Part shown: one piece after another, positions 24,644-32,930 of the stretch
Position numbering within the stretch: the first letter of the stretch is position 1
Layout: each line of letters begins with the position of its first letter
Assembly: GCA_965197555.1 (NCBI GenBank)
Contig: OZ240213.1
Coordinates: forward strand, 1,984,001 to 2,048,000
Source: G965197555 sp965197555
GTDB lineage: Bacteria > Chloroflexota > Dehalococcoidia > Lucifugimonadales > UBA3495
Length of the DNA: 64,000 bases
Direction of reading: 5' to 3'
The notes under the pieces: model-generated
What the model was told of the DNA's origin: nothing
Seen by the model: the letters and a program-made list of their open reading frames with translations, nothing else
Databases searched by the model: none
Translations under genes and position numbers: made by a program

Positions 24644-25793
24644 GTCGTTTGTGAAAGTGATAGTGGCTCCCCAGGGTTACAAGGGCAGTTCCTCCGCGCT
24701 CGACGCCGCAAGAGCGATTGAACGGGGAGTCAAGGCCGCAATACCTGAGGCGGAAACCGTGTTGGTGCCGGTGGCCGACGGTGGTGATGGCACGTTAAAT
24801 GCGCTGGTTGACACCACGGGAGGGGAAATATTCCGCAGCGTGGTAACCGGCCCCCTCGGCCAACCCGTGGAAGCCTTGTGGGGTGTCATGGGCGACGGAA
24901 GGACAGCGGTTGTGGAGATGGCCCGGGCTTCCGGCCTAGCGTTGGTGCCTGCCCGGCGACGTAACCCCCGTATAACCACCACCCAAGGTACGGGAGAGAT
25001 AATCAAAGAGGCGTTGGACCAAGGGTTCAGCCGCATCATTGTGGGCCTGGGCGGTAGCGCAACAAACGATGCAGGGACGGGTATGGCCAGCGCGCTGGGC
25101 GTTCGATTCCTGGATGAAGAGGGACGCTCGTTGCCTACAGGTGGAGCAGCGTTGGCAAGGCTCTCGGTAATTGATGTATCCAGCCTGGACCCGCGATTGG
25201 CGAGTGCCAACATAGTAGGGGCTACTGATGTGACCAATCCTCTGTGCGGTCCCGCTGGCGCTTCGGCAGTGTACGGTCCTCAGAAGGGTGCAACCCCAGA
25301 GGTTGTAGCCGAACTGGACGGTGCACTGCAGCACTTCGCCAGGGTGGTGAAAGATGATCTGGGCAAGGATGTCCTGGATCGACCGGGGGCGGGAGCGGCT
25401 GGCGGCCTCGGCGCCGGGCTAATGGCCTTTGCCGATGGAGAGCTACAATCTGGGATAGATATGGTTTGCGAGGTTTTGGGGTTTGACGGGCACTTGGAAG
25501 GAGCGGCCCTGGTGATCACCGGGGAAGGCCGAGCTGACCGGTCCACCGTGTTCGATAAAGCCCCCGTGGGAGTCGCCCGGCGGGCTGCGGCGAAAGGGAT
25601 CCCTACCATCCTGCTGGCTGGCAGTTTGGGTCCGGGACACCAAGAGCTTTATCAACACGGCATATCCGCGATGGTGTGCATCGCGGACGGGCCGATGAGC
25701 TTCAACCAGAGCCTAAACCGGACAGAAGAGTTGTTAGAAGGGGCCGCCGAAAGAGCGATGCGCCTTATGGCCACTGGGAGACCGCAAGAGTAG
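24642..25793 (+). CDS. Glycerate 2-kinase (GK type I)
   Basis: Phosphorylates D-glycerate with ATP to 2-phosphoglycerate, feeding glyoxylate/glycolate-derived carbon into glycolysis. Family marks: IVAPQGYKGSSSALDAARAI at the N-terminus, VPVADGGDGTLNALV, VEMARASGLALVP, ITTTQGTGEIIKEAL and GLGGSATNDAGTGMASALG. 383 aa is the normal length. The start may be ATG 24642 or, given the TATAAT at 24638-24643, GTG 24651. It lies between the M20 pair and lutABC, which fits a role in small hydroxy-acid use. Confidence 0.93.
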   Translation: MSFVKVIVAPQGYKGSSSALDAARAIERGVKAAIPEAETVLVPVADGGDGTLNALVDTTGGEIFRSVVTGPLGQPVEALWGVMGDGRTAVVEMARASGLALVPARRRNPRITTTQGTGEIIKEALDQGFSRIIVGLGGSATNDAGTGMASALGVRFLDEEGRSLPTGGAALARLSVIDVSSLDPRLASANIVGATDVTNPLCGPAGASAVYGPQKGATPEVVAELDGALQHFARVVKDDLGKDVLDRPGAGAAGGLGAGLMAFADGELQSGIDMVCEVLGFDGHLEGAALVITGEGRADRSTVFDKAPVGVARRAAAKGIPTILLAGSLGPGHQELYQHGISAMVCIADGPMSFNQSLNRTEELLEGAAERAMRLMATGRPQE

Positions 25794-25825
25794 CTCTCCG
25801 TGAAGCGAAGCTGGCGCGCCAGTGT

Positions 25826-26227
25826 TCAGCCGACACGCTCTTGAACAAAGTTCATGACCATCTGGGAGAGGTGAATGGACCGGTCGGCGTCGACACCGTC
25901 GAAGGCTTCGGATGGGATTCCGCTGGGTAGAAAGCCAGGGTAGCGGGTGATCTCGTAGTACTTATCTAGCTGCCGGGCCTCGCTTTTGATGGTGTCAAAC
26001 ATCATGTCGAATAGTTTGGCATCTTCGCACAAATCCACCAGTGAATGTCCCCAAATGTCCTCGACGCGACGGTGAAATAGGTAGGCCTTCATCGCTTTTT
26101 CTGCGGCCTGCTGGCCCAGAAAGCAGGCCAGGTTGAAACGGCCGCCTTCTCGGGAGAAGTGAGCATCGTCCAAATCCTGTTGGGCCTGTCTTAGCCAACG
26201 GTTGCTCTCGGCGATGTAATCAGGCAT
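25826..26227 (-). CDS. HEPN domain protein
   Basis: 133 aa, all-helical HEPN protein: SNRWLRQAQQDLDDAHF at the N-terminus, CFLGQQAAEKAMKAYL in the middle and RVEDIWGHSL. The last carries the R-x6-H signature of HEPN ribonucleases (R-x4-6-H). Such proteins are RNA-cleaving toxins or sensors paired with MNT nucleotidyltransferases, and the MNT partner overlaps it by 8 bp upstream. It lies convergent to glycerate kinase. Confidence 0.85.
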   Translation of the reverse strand: MPDYIAESNRWLRQAQQDLDDAHFSREGGRFNLACFLGQQAAEKAMKAYLFHRRVEDIWGHSLVDLCEDAKLFDMMFDTIKSEARQLDKYYEITRYPGFLPSGIPSEAFDGVDADRSIHLSQMVMNFVQERVG

Positions 26228-26561
26228 CGAAAATCACCTGGCCTTCTTTACAAGCCTGGTGAATCGACGGTCGTTTGTCTTGGACCTCCTCAAACTCTTC
26301 CGGAGTATAAACAACGGTGTCGATGGCTACGGATGTATTGAGGTGGTAGGAGAAGAAATCGGCGCGCCTACCGAAGACTAGGTCTGTTTTGTGAACGACC
26401 ACCAGCTGGATCGCGCTGTCTGGAGCGTAGTCGCCAGTGGCCATGTCTCCCACCAAGATAACCTTTTCCACCCCCAGAGTAGGAAGCAACTCCTTTATGG
26501 TGTCCAATTCCCTCTCCAGGATTTCTTTGCGGTACCTGGAAAAGCCCACCCTTACTGGCAT
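26220..26561 (-). CDS. MNT-type nucleotidyltransferase antitoxin with altered active site
   Basis: 113 aa with the MNT fold: helical start, VEKVILVGDMATGDYAPDSA then IQLVVV. In active MNT proteins this segment reads G-S-x-A-x-G-x-x-x-x-x-S-D-x-D. Here the Ser is Asp (GDMATG) and the two catalytic Asp residues of S-D-I-D are Ala and Gln (SAIQ). The metal-binding pair is therefore missing, and nucleotide transfer (AMPylation of the HEPN partner) is unlikely. It precedes the HEPN gene with an 8-bp overlap, the normal order for the pair. It may neutralise by binding alone. Confidence 0.78.
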   Translation of the reverse strand: MPVRVGFSRYRKEILERELDTIKELLPTLGVEKVILVGDMATGDYAPDSAIQLVVVHKTDLVFGRRADFFSYHLNTSVAIDTVVYTPEEFEEVQDKRPSIHQACKEGQVIFDA

Positions 26562-26583
26562 CTGTCATCCTTATCCTGTTTTG

Positions 26584-27348
26584 CTACTGGCCCAGCAGGA
26601 TCAGGTGTACTTCCTTCGGCCCATGAACGCCCACCACCAGCGTTTGCTCAATATCGGCGGTGCGGCTGGGTCCGGTTATAAAGTTCAAATAGCTACCCAT
26701 GTCCCCGCTGTTCTCTAAGAAGTTCAATCGACGTAGCAAAAACAGGTCGTCCAGGGTGTCTATCACCTCTTCCGGCTGGACGAGGGCGACGTGGACCGGC
26801 GGGACTAGGGACACCAAGCGGGACAGTCCTTTCCGAGGCACCAGAATGACCGAGCCAGTCTCGGCTATGGCGTAATCGACGCCTGTAATCCCGATATCCG
26901 CCTCCACTATCTTCTGGCGTAACGATTCCCGGGAGTTACTGGGCCCTTGGGAGACAACTGTTAGGGAACGGCCGTTGTTTTCGATAGAAGAATCCAATGG
27001 TACACGATCAAATACAGCCTGGCTTGAGCGGACCACGTTAGCGACATTTAGAGACCCGAGCAAGGAATCCATACAGCCAACGGCGTCTTCGGCGTCACCT
27101 ACCCGGTGGACGTTCCACCCTCCTTGCGCCGCGCTCTCGGCCAGTTGGTCCAGTCGCGCACTCCGGTTTTCGTTCAATCGTTCGAGGACCTCAGCGCCGG
27201 CGGCGGTTAGGTCGGCCTGGTCCTTTTCCAGTGGCGGGTAGGACGGTACCGGGATGCGTTGAGCGATGTCGGCTCGGCCCAAAGCTTCCCGCACGGACGC
27301 CAGAAACTCCTCTTTTGGAGTGGACGGCAGCCCCGGCGCGCTAGTCAT
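26584..27348 (-). CDS. lutC: LutC, LUD-domain lactate/hydroxy-acid utilisation protein
   Basis: 254 aa LUD-fold protein; the family's typical end is ADIGITGVDYAIAETGSVIL ... FITGPSRTADIEQTLVVGVHGP. It is the third subunit of the LutABC system for oxidising L-lactate (or glycolate-type acids) to the keto acid. GGAGAAAT precedes the ATG, and the gene overlaps lutB by 8 bp. Operon order is lutA-lutB-lutC on the minus strand. Confidence 0.9.
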   Translation of the reverse strand: MTSAPGLPSTPKEEFLASVREALGRADIAQRIPVPSYPPLEKDQADLTAAGAEVLERLNENRSARLDQLAESAAQGGWNVHRVGDAEDAVGCMDSLLGSLNVANVVRSSQAVFDRVPLDSSIENNGRSLTVVSQGPSNSRESLRQKIVEADIGITGVDYAIAETGSVILVPRKGLSRLVSLVPPVHVALVQPEEVIDTLDDLFLLRRLNFLENSGDMGSYLNFITGPSRTADIEQTLVVGVHGPKEVHLILLGQ

Positions 27349-28813
27349 ATTTCTCCGGCTCGCGCGAAAGGTCTTGGTCCCAGATTTCCCGAAAGGTGCG
27401 TTTCGGCAAAGCTGGCAGATCCCTGGCTTTGGTCCACTTGGAAAGCAATGGGACGGGTGCCTTGGAGATCATCTTTCCGCCTCGGGACAGAGGCAGTGAT
27501 AGGAACGGTTTTTGTAGGTTCCGCCCCACCTTATGGGCCAATAAGAGCAGCCCGGGTCGGCTCATCACTTTGGAGTAAAGGCGGGCGAGGAGGCCTTCGG
27601 ACTTCGACGATGCTTTTTCCGCTGCATCCGGGCTTTCGGCCAGCCGGTGGCGCAGGTGCAGCAACATGCGAGGAATGTTGATCTTGACCGGGCAGGCCTC
27701 CCGGCAGGCACCGCACAATGACGACGCGTAGGGAAGGTCTTTTGCTTCCTTCAGGCCGGTCAGCATCGGGGACACAATGGCCCCTATGGGTCCCGGGTAA
27801 ACCCAGCCGTAGGCGTGGCCCCCCACCTTCTGATAAACCGGGCAGACGTTGAGGCACGCGCCGCAGCGGATGCAGTAAAGGGCCTCCCGGAGCTCTGGAT
27901 CGGAAAGCAGATTGGACCGGCCGTTGTCGACCAATATCAGGTGGAACTCCTCCGGCCCGTCTTCGTCAGCGTCTCTTCTTGGACCGGTGATCATACTCAC
28001 GTAGCTGGAGATCCTTTGACCGGTGGCTGATCTGGGCAGAAGTCGGAGAAAAACCGCTAAGTCTTGCAAACAAGGAATTACTTTCTCCATCCCGGTCAGA
28101 GCAATGTGCATTCTTGGAGCCGAAGTGCACAAGCGGCCATTCCCTTCGTTGGTTACTATCAGCACCGTACCTGTCTCGGCGACACAAAAATTGGCGCCGC
28201 TGATGCCCAGGTCCGCCTGGATGAACTTGTCCCGCAGCACTTCTCTAGCAGCCCGGGCCAAAGCGTCGATGTCTTCCATCAAGGGGAGTCCCAACTTTTC
28301 GGTGAACAGTTTGGCAACGTCTTCCTTGGTCTTGTGGAGTGCGGGCGCGACCAAGTGGAAGGGCGCTTCCTTCGCCAGTTGGAGGATGTATTCCCCCAGG
28401 TCGGTCTCGTAGACATCAACGCCCACGGACTCTAGGACTGGGTTCAGCTCCAGTTCTTCAGAGACCATGGATTTGCTCTTGGTGGCCACGCGTACGCCCC
28501 GGGCTTGGGCCAGGCTGGCGACAATGGCGTTGGCTTGGTCCGCATCCTTGGCGAAGTGGACCTGGCCACCCGCCCTCACTACGCTGTCGTGCAGCATCTC
28601 CAGGTAGTAGTCCAGGTGCTCCAGGGTATGGATTTTGATCTGCCGGGCCTGTTCCCGCCAACCCTCCCAGACTTCCGGGGTGACCTGTTCAATCTGGCTG
28701 CGCCGACCGCCGTCGAAACCGGTGCCCACTTTCTGGAGCGCTCGCCGGAGTTGAGGGTCAAGAATAGAAACCATCGACGCGGCAGCAAAGTCCCGGGTCT
28801 TGACCTCAGGCAC
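27341..28813 (-). CDS. lutB: LutB, iron-sulfur LUD-domain protein
   Basis: 490 aa. An N-terminal LUD domain (DLGISGANFCVAETGTVLIV) is followed by two 4Fe-4S clusters: CIRCGACLNVCPVY and SLCGACREACPVKINIPRML. Length and order match LutB/YkgF. It passes electrons from hydroxy-acid oxidation into the membrane chain together with LutA and LutC. Starts at GTG 28813 and overlaps lutA by 8 bp. Confidence 0.92.
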   Translation of the reverse strand: MPEVKTRDFAAASMVSILDPQLRRALQKVGTGFDGGRRSQIEQVTPEVWEGWREQARQIKIHTLEHLDYYLEMLHDSVVRAGGQVHFAKDADQANAIVASLAQARGVRVATKSKSMVSEELELNPVLESVGVDVYETDLGEYILQLAKEAPFHLVAPALHKTKEDVAKLFTEKLGLPLMEDIDALARAAREVLRDKFIQADLGISGANFCVAETGTVLIVTNEGNGRLCTSAPRMHIALTGMEKVIPCLQDLAVFLRLLPRSATGQRISSYVSMITGPRRDADEDGPEEFHLILVDNGRSNLLSDPELREALYCIRCGACLNVCPVYQKVGGHAYGWVYPGPIGAIVSPMLTGLKEAKDLPYASSLCGACREACPVKINIPRMLLHLRHRLAESPDAAEKASSKSEGLLARLYSKVMSRPGLLLLAHKVGRNLQKPFLSLPLSRGGKMISKAPVPLLSKWTKARDLPALPKRTFREIWDQDLSREPEKYD

Positions 28814-29552
28814 TGTCCTGCCCCCCCGCCAGCACCTGGGCTAGGTGCCGGACCGAGATGCCCGTTTTCTGACGGCTCAAGGCGCCTCCTATTTGCATCA
28901 AACAGCTCATGTCACACGATACCAACGTGTCGGCTCCGGTGGACCTAACCGCGTCAACCTTGTCTTGGAGCATGCCCTCGGAAATGTGGGGAAATTTCAC
29001 AGAGAAGGTGCCGCCGAAGCCGCAACAGGTGTCGGCTTGTGGCAGGTCGCGGAGCTCAAGGCCCTCCACGTTTCCAAGGAGTTTTCTTGGCTGGTCCTGC
29101 ACTTGCAATTCCCTCAGCTGGTGGCAACTTGAATGGAAGGTAGCGGTGCGGGAGTAGCTACAGCCAAGATTATCCACACCCAGAACGTCGACCAAATACT
29201 CGGAGAACTCGTAGACTTTGCTCGACAATGCCCTGGCCTCATCCAAAAGGGTTGGATCGTCGCGGAATAGGTCCAGATAGAATACCCGCATCATCGCGGC
29301 GCAGGAGGCGGATGGGACGACTACGACTTCGCTTTCTTTGAATTGCTGAAGCACCCTGGTGGCCAGGGAGCGCCCCTCCCTGGTGAACCCGGAGTTGTAC
29401 ACCGGCTGTCCACAGCAGGTCTGGTTCTTCGGGAAATCCACCTCCACCCCCGCGCTTCGCAGCACCTTCACTACGCTGACACCCACCTCTGGATAGAGCT
29501 GATCCACAATACAGGTTGCATACAAGGATGCTTTGGGAGCACTGGGCGGCAA
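28806..29552 (-). CDS. lutA: LutA, CCG-domain oxidoreductase subunit
   Basis: 248 aa with two CCG (cysteine-rich) domains: TCCGQPVYNSGF in the first and FHSSCHQLREL ... DTCCGFGGTFSVKFP in the second. These bind a noncanonical Fe-S cluster as in LutA/YkgE, GlpC and heterodisulfide reductase subunits. The start is TTG 29552; an in-frame TAA lies directly before it, so no longer form is possible. First gene of the lut operon. No L-lactate permease is adjacent, so the true substrate (lactate or glycolate) is open. Confidence 0.9.
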   Translation of the reverse strand: MPPSAPKASLYATCIVDQLYPEVGVSVVKVLRSAGVEVDFPKNQTCCGQPVYNSGFTREGRSLATRVLQQFKESEVVVVPSASCAAMMRVFYLDLFRDDPTLLDEARALSSKVYEFSEYLVDVLGVDNLGCSYSRTATFHSSCHQLRELQVQDQPRKLLGNVEGLELRDLPQADTCCGFGGTFSVKFPHISEGMLQDKVDAVRSTGADTLVSCDMSCLMQIGGALSRQKTGISVRHLAQVLAGGQDSA

Positions 29553-29698
29553 TTAGTTCACTTCATCCATGGGTCGCGTTCGTGAGCTACGTTGAAGTTA
29601 GGTTAGCAGACCCATTAAGCCCCCGCAACCAAGGTTGACGGCAAGAGCTTCGCGCTCAGTAACTGTTCCGAGTCCAGGATCATGCCGTTCCCCAACCC

Positions 29699-29816
29699 GT
29701 CATTCTCGGGAAAGCGGGAACCCAGAAACACCGAGGATAAGCAAGGCCGCGGTTGGGAAACACCTTTGGATTTCGGCTCAAAGCTTGCCCCGTACTTGAT
29801 ACGGGGCCGGAATGAC
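29699..29816. repeat. MITE/REP-like 118-bp element with inverted ends
   Basis: Bounded by GTCATTC (29699-29705) and GAATGAC (29810-29816), a 7-bp terminal inverted repeat. Inside, CCCCGTA (29788-29794) and TACGGGG (29800-29806) form a hairpin next to the right end. It carries no gene. It sits in the 398-bp gap between lutA and the DAO gene; the rest of the gap has no recognisable feature. Confidence 0.5.
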
Positions 29817-29950
29817 AACACAGCGACGAACGAAGCGTTGAGTCTAAACCGATATGGACGCTCATACTGCGTTGACAGCCCTGGCGCGGGTACTTACACT
29901 CGGCTTGGCCCGACATGGACCCAAATGGTTGATCCCAAAGGCGGAGACCC

Positions 29951-31063
29951 ATGCCAAACACTATTGACGTGGCCATAATAGGTGGGGGAGCCATCGGTTG
30001 CTCCATTGCCTACCAACTGGCCAAGCGGGGCGTGAGGAGCACTGTGCTGGAGCGGAGCCATTTCGCAGCAGGCGCATCCGGGGCTACCCTGGGGGTCATC
30101 GCGCCGTTATGGCACGTGGAGCCTTCGGCCGAAGCTTCCTTCAACCTCGGCATCCGCAGCCTGGAGATGTTTCCGCACCTAGCCAGGGAGCTACTTGACG
30201 CCGGTATAGACCCGGAATTTCGGCAGTCGGGGATTCTTAAGCTGGCATTCACCCATGAGCAAAGTGAGGTCTTGAAAGATGGGCTCGCTTGGCAAGGGGA
30301 GTTAGGCTACGGTGTGAGGTGGCTGGACCGGGCCGAGGTCATTGACCGGGAACCTGCGGTCGCTGGAAGTGTGCTGGGTGGCGTCTACTCGCCCCAGGAA
30401 GGCTACATCAGGGGCCAGCGATACGTCGAATCCCTGGTTCAAGCGGCAAGCCAACGGGGCGCCAGCTTCGTGGGCAACGCCGAAGTGATCGGCCTAATGA
30501 CTGAAGGGCAGAAAGTGGTCGGTGTGCAAACCAATACGGACACCTACTACGCTAATCACACTGTGCTGGCTGCGGGGCCCTGGACCGGACTGACCAACCG
30601 TTGGCTTTCGGCGCCGATTCCGGTGCGACCGGTCAAGGGCCAACGCATCCTGCTGCGAAAGACTGGTTTCTTGCCTAAGTCGGCAGTCCGGGATTTCAAC
30701 GCTTACATTGTGCCCCAGGTGGATGGCAACATTTTGATCGGTGCAACCAGAGAGGAAGGCCGGTTCGATCAGGAGATCACTGCCGACGGTGTCGCGGAGA
30801 TGCTGGCTGCCGCCGCCGCTATTTTCCCGGACCTGAAGGATGCAACGTTTGTCGAGGCCCGGGCCGGGGTAAGGCCCGGTTCCCCCGACGGGGTTCCCAT
30901 CCTGGGGCCCGTGCCGGGATGGGAGAGCTTCAGCGTGGCCTCAGGCCACGACCAAGTCGGGATCATGCTAAGCCCGGCCAGCGGCGAGCTCATGGCCGAC
31001 TATGTAAGCACCGGCGACGCCGCTTCCCTGGAACCCTTTAGCCTAGCCAGGTTTCGAGCGTAG
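29951..31063 (+). CDS. FAD-dependent oxidoreductase, DAO/sarcosine oxidase-like
   Basis: 370 aa of the glycine/D-amino-acid oxidase (DAO) family. The N-terminal Rossmann motif is VAIIGGGAIGCSIAYQLAKR (residues 7-26), with ERSHFAAGASGATLG following, and the C-terminal FAD region contains RAGVRPGSPDGVPILGP and SGHDQVGIMLSPASG. It probably oxidises a secondary or primary amine (glycine, sarcosine or a D-amino acid) to an imine. It stands alone with its own start after an intergenic repeat. Confidence 0.88.
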   Translation: MPNTIDVAIIGGGAIGCSIAYQLAKRGVRSTVLERSHFAAGASGATLGVIAPLWHVEPSAEASFNLGIRSLEMFPHLARELLDAGIDPEFRQSGILKLAFTHEQSEVLKDGLAWQGELGYGVRWLDRAEVIDREPAVAGSVLGGVYSPQEGYIRGQRYVESLVQAASQRGASFVGNAEVIGLMTEGQKVVGVQTNTDTYYANHTVLAAGPWTGLTNRWLSAPIPVRPVKGQRILLRKTGFLPKSAVRDFNAYIVPQVDGNILIGATREEGRFDQEITADGVAEMLAAAAAIFPDLKDATFVEARAGVRPGSPDGVPILGPVPGWESFSVASGHDQVGIMLSPASGELMADYVSTGDAASLEPFSLARFRA

Positions 31064-31380
31064 ATTCTTTTCTGCTCTACGCCCCCAGCTTCGGTTGACT
31101 TCCTTAGCACCGCGCACCGGAGCGATTTCTCCTCTGATATCTCGGTCTTCCTATCTAACGTCACTGTCGGCAAACAACATAACCTTGGACTTCGCCGCGA
31201 CACATAAGAAGTGAACGAAGTTTCAGGGATTATCATGCCGCCCATGGCGTCGTTGGCGTTAGGCTCGGTCTGTGAGGCATGGTGCTCAACAGCTTCCTTG
31301 CCGGTCAGTCCGACAGGGGCAATACTCAAGTGTCCTGAACTCATCCTCGGAGAGTCGTAGGCTGGACCGAGGAGCGCGAG
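31064..31380. other. Intergenic, no supported gene
   Basis: 317 bp between the DAO gene and vapC. A minus-strand frame crosses it (31000-31344), but it runs antisense into the DAO gene and resembles nothing I know. No hairpin or repeat stands out. Confidence 0.5.
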
Positions 31381-31776
31381 TCAATCCAAGCGATCGACTC
31401 CGGGGCAGATATCGAAACCACGATCGAAGCTCAAGATGCGGTCTGCCCCGGCCCTGCGCATCACAGCCACATGCAGAGCGTCCCGGGCGGAGAGGCCGTC
31501 CACGGAGTTGATGAGAGCTCTGGCGGCGCGGACTTCGGACATACCAAAGGTCAGAACGTCGTCGGTAATGGCGTCAAGGCTCTCGAACGCAGCGTCGATG
31601 GCGTCGTGCCGCTTGATCGCCGTGTAGCGATGGAGTATTTCCTGGTAGACCTCAACATCGGTGACGAATCGTTCTCCGTCTCGCACCAACTGCGTCAACA
31701 CCGCCAGGGCGCGGTCCTTGTTTGGATGCGGAGCCCCCACCAAGTACATGGGGACGTTGGAGTCGATGAAGATCAC
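31381..31776 (-). CDS. vapC: PIN-domain toxin (VapC family)
   Basis: 131 aa PIN ribonuclease. The acidic residues of the site are in place: Asp5 in MIFIDSNVPMY, Glu near EVYQEILHRY (about 44), Asp in SARDALHVA (about 97) and Asp in LSFDRGFD (about 116). It is a site-specific Mg-dependent RNase held inactive by the upstream antitoxin, with which it overlaps by 4 bp (ATGA). Confidence 0.9.
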   Translation of the reverse strand: MIFIDSNVPMYLVGAPHPNKDRALAVLTQLVRDGERFVTDVEVYQEILHRYTAIKRHDAIDAAFESLDAITDDVLTFGMSEVRAARALINSVDGLSARDALHVAVMRRAGADRILSFDRGFDICPGVDRLD

Positions 31777-32018
31777 GTGAGACGTTGCCCCGCTTCAATC
31801 TCCCCGAGCATAATCTCTATATCCGCTGTTGGGAATTCATGCCGAGAAGCATCGGCGATGGCACGTAGTTTGGCTTCGACAGTACCAGGGTGGTCGCCTC
31901 TCGCCTTACGTAGTGCCTGACGGACCCATTCGGCAACGGTCATCCGCTGCCTGCGGGCGACGCTTTGAATCTCTAGGTATTCCTCCTCATCCAGGAGGAC
32001 TTGGAGCCGCTTTGTCAT
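31773..32018 (-). CDS. Ribbon-helix-helix antitoxin (VapB-type)
   Basis: 81 aa. The N-terminus KRLQVLLDEEEYLEIQSVAR with RMTVAEWVRQALRKA is an RHH DNA-binding unit; the tail (ADIEIMLGEIEAGQRL) would wrap the PIN toxin. On the minus strand a TATACT box ends about 8 nt before the ATG, so the message may be leaderless; binding there would give autoregulation. Overlaps vapC by 4 bp. Confidence 0.85.
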   Translation of the reverse strand: MTKRLQVLLDEEEYLEIQSVARRQRMTVAEWVRQALRKARGDHPGTVEAKLRAIADASRHEFPTADIEIMLGEIEAGQRLT

Positions 32019-32060
32019 CTATTGATAGTATAATTGACTCATGATTGGTTAGTCTACCGC

Positions 32061-32108
32061 AGTTGGCTGGATTCTACTCCCCGGTCCTGCGGGTGAATCC
32101 AGCCAACT
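32061..32108. terminator. Long hairpin between vapB and the Tag-like gene
   Basis: A perfect 14-bp inverted repeat, AGTTGGCTGGATTC at 32061-32074 and GAATCCAGCCAACT at 32095-32108, around a 20-nt loop. There is no T-run. It lies in a 258-bp gap just upstream of the vapB promoter on the minus strand. It could be an operator, an RNA hairpin or part of a mobile repeat; calling it a terminator is a guess. Confidence 0.35.
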
Positions 32109-32276
32109 GTTGCTTGGTCCTGGCGAAGGGGCCGACAGTGGGGTCTCATACAACCCATGGCCCGGCTTGAGATCGACCCTCTTCGCTGCAAGACGGGTCG
32201 AGCCGGAGCCAATCGTTGTAAACTACCGTAACGAGTCTAAGCGGAGATTAGAGATGAGACTTCGGAGGTATGGAAT

Positions 32277-32804
32277 ATGAGCTCCGATACCGAGACCGAG
32301 CAGGATACGCCCTGGTGGGCCCGGGGAGATCCATTGATGGAGTGGTACGCCAAGGAGATCTGGGGCAAGCAGGTAGAAGACGATGATCTACTGTTCGAAG
32401 TAATGAGTCTTCAAATATTCCAAGCTGGGTTGAACTGGCGCATGATATTGCTAAAGCGGGATGCATTTCGAAACGCGTTCGACGGTTGGAAGATCGACAG
32501 CGTGGCTGGGTTCACCCCCGACCGCGTGGACCAGATGCTGCAGGACGCAGCGATTGTACGGAACAGAAAGAAGATCGAGGCCTGCATCGACAACGCACGA
32601 ACCATCCAGGGTATACAGGAAGAGCATGGCTCCTTCTGTAACTGGTTCTACAACCGATTGGAGGGTGACGACCTCCCCACGCTACAGAAAGCGCTGCGCT
32701 CCACCTTCAAATTCATAGGACCGGAGATAGCGCGCATGTGGCTTTTTGCTTCGGGACGCCTTCCTGCCACCGACCACGACCATGATCACGAGCATCGAAC
32801 CTAG
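32277..32804 (+). CDS. DNA-3-methyladenine glycosylase I (Tag)-like protein
   Basis: 175 aa of the Tag family: EIWGKQVEDDDLLFEVMSLQ, IFQAGLNWRMILLKRDAFRNAF and IVRNRKKIEACIDNAR match the helix-hairpin-helix glycosylase core. Compared with E. coli Tag (from memory), the N-terminal Cys and the His of YHDNEWG are missing (here WWARGDP and WYAKEIWG). The Glu before QAGLSW is Gln (SLQIFQAGL), and the C-terminal HxxC-type zinc ligands are replaced by HDHDHEH. It may be inactive on 3-methyladenine or act on another base. GGAGG lies 8 nt before the ATG. Confidence 0.8.
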   Translation: MSSDTETEQDTPWWARGDPLMEWYAKEIWGKQVEDDDLLFEVMSLQIFQAGLNWRMILLKRDAFRNAFDGWKIDSVAGFTPDRVDQMLQDAAIVRNRKKIEACIDNARTIQGIQEEHGSFCNWFYNRLEGDDLPTLQKALRSTFKFIGPEIARMWLFASGRLPATDHDHDHEHRT

Positions 32805-32930
32805 ACGGCCTCCACGGCGCCAGGTTGGTGCAAAAATCAGTTGATCGTGAGATCCCGTCCCGCTCATGATGCGCTTCCAGCCACCATGCCCTGTCTAACC
32901 CCGTGAGCGCCGCGCCGGATGTTGGTTAAG

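Noticed and set aside
31000..31344. Minus-strand frame after the DAO gene
   Set aside because: It overlaps the DAO gene antisense, lacks a ribosome site and resembles nothing known.
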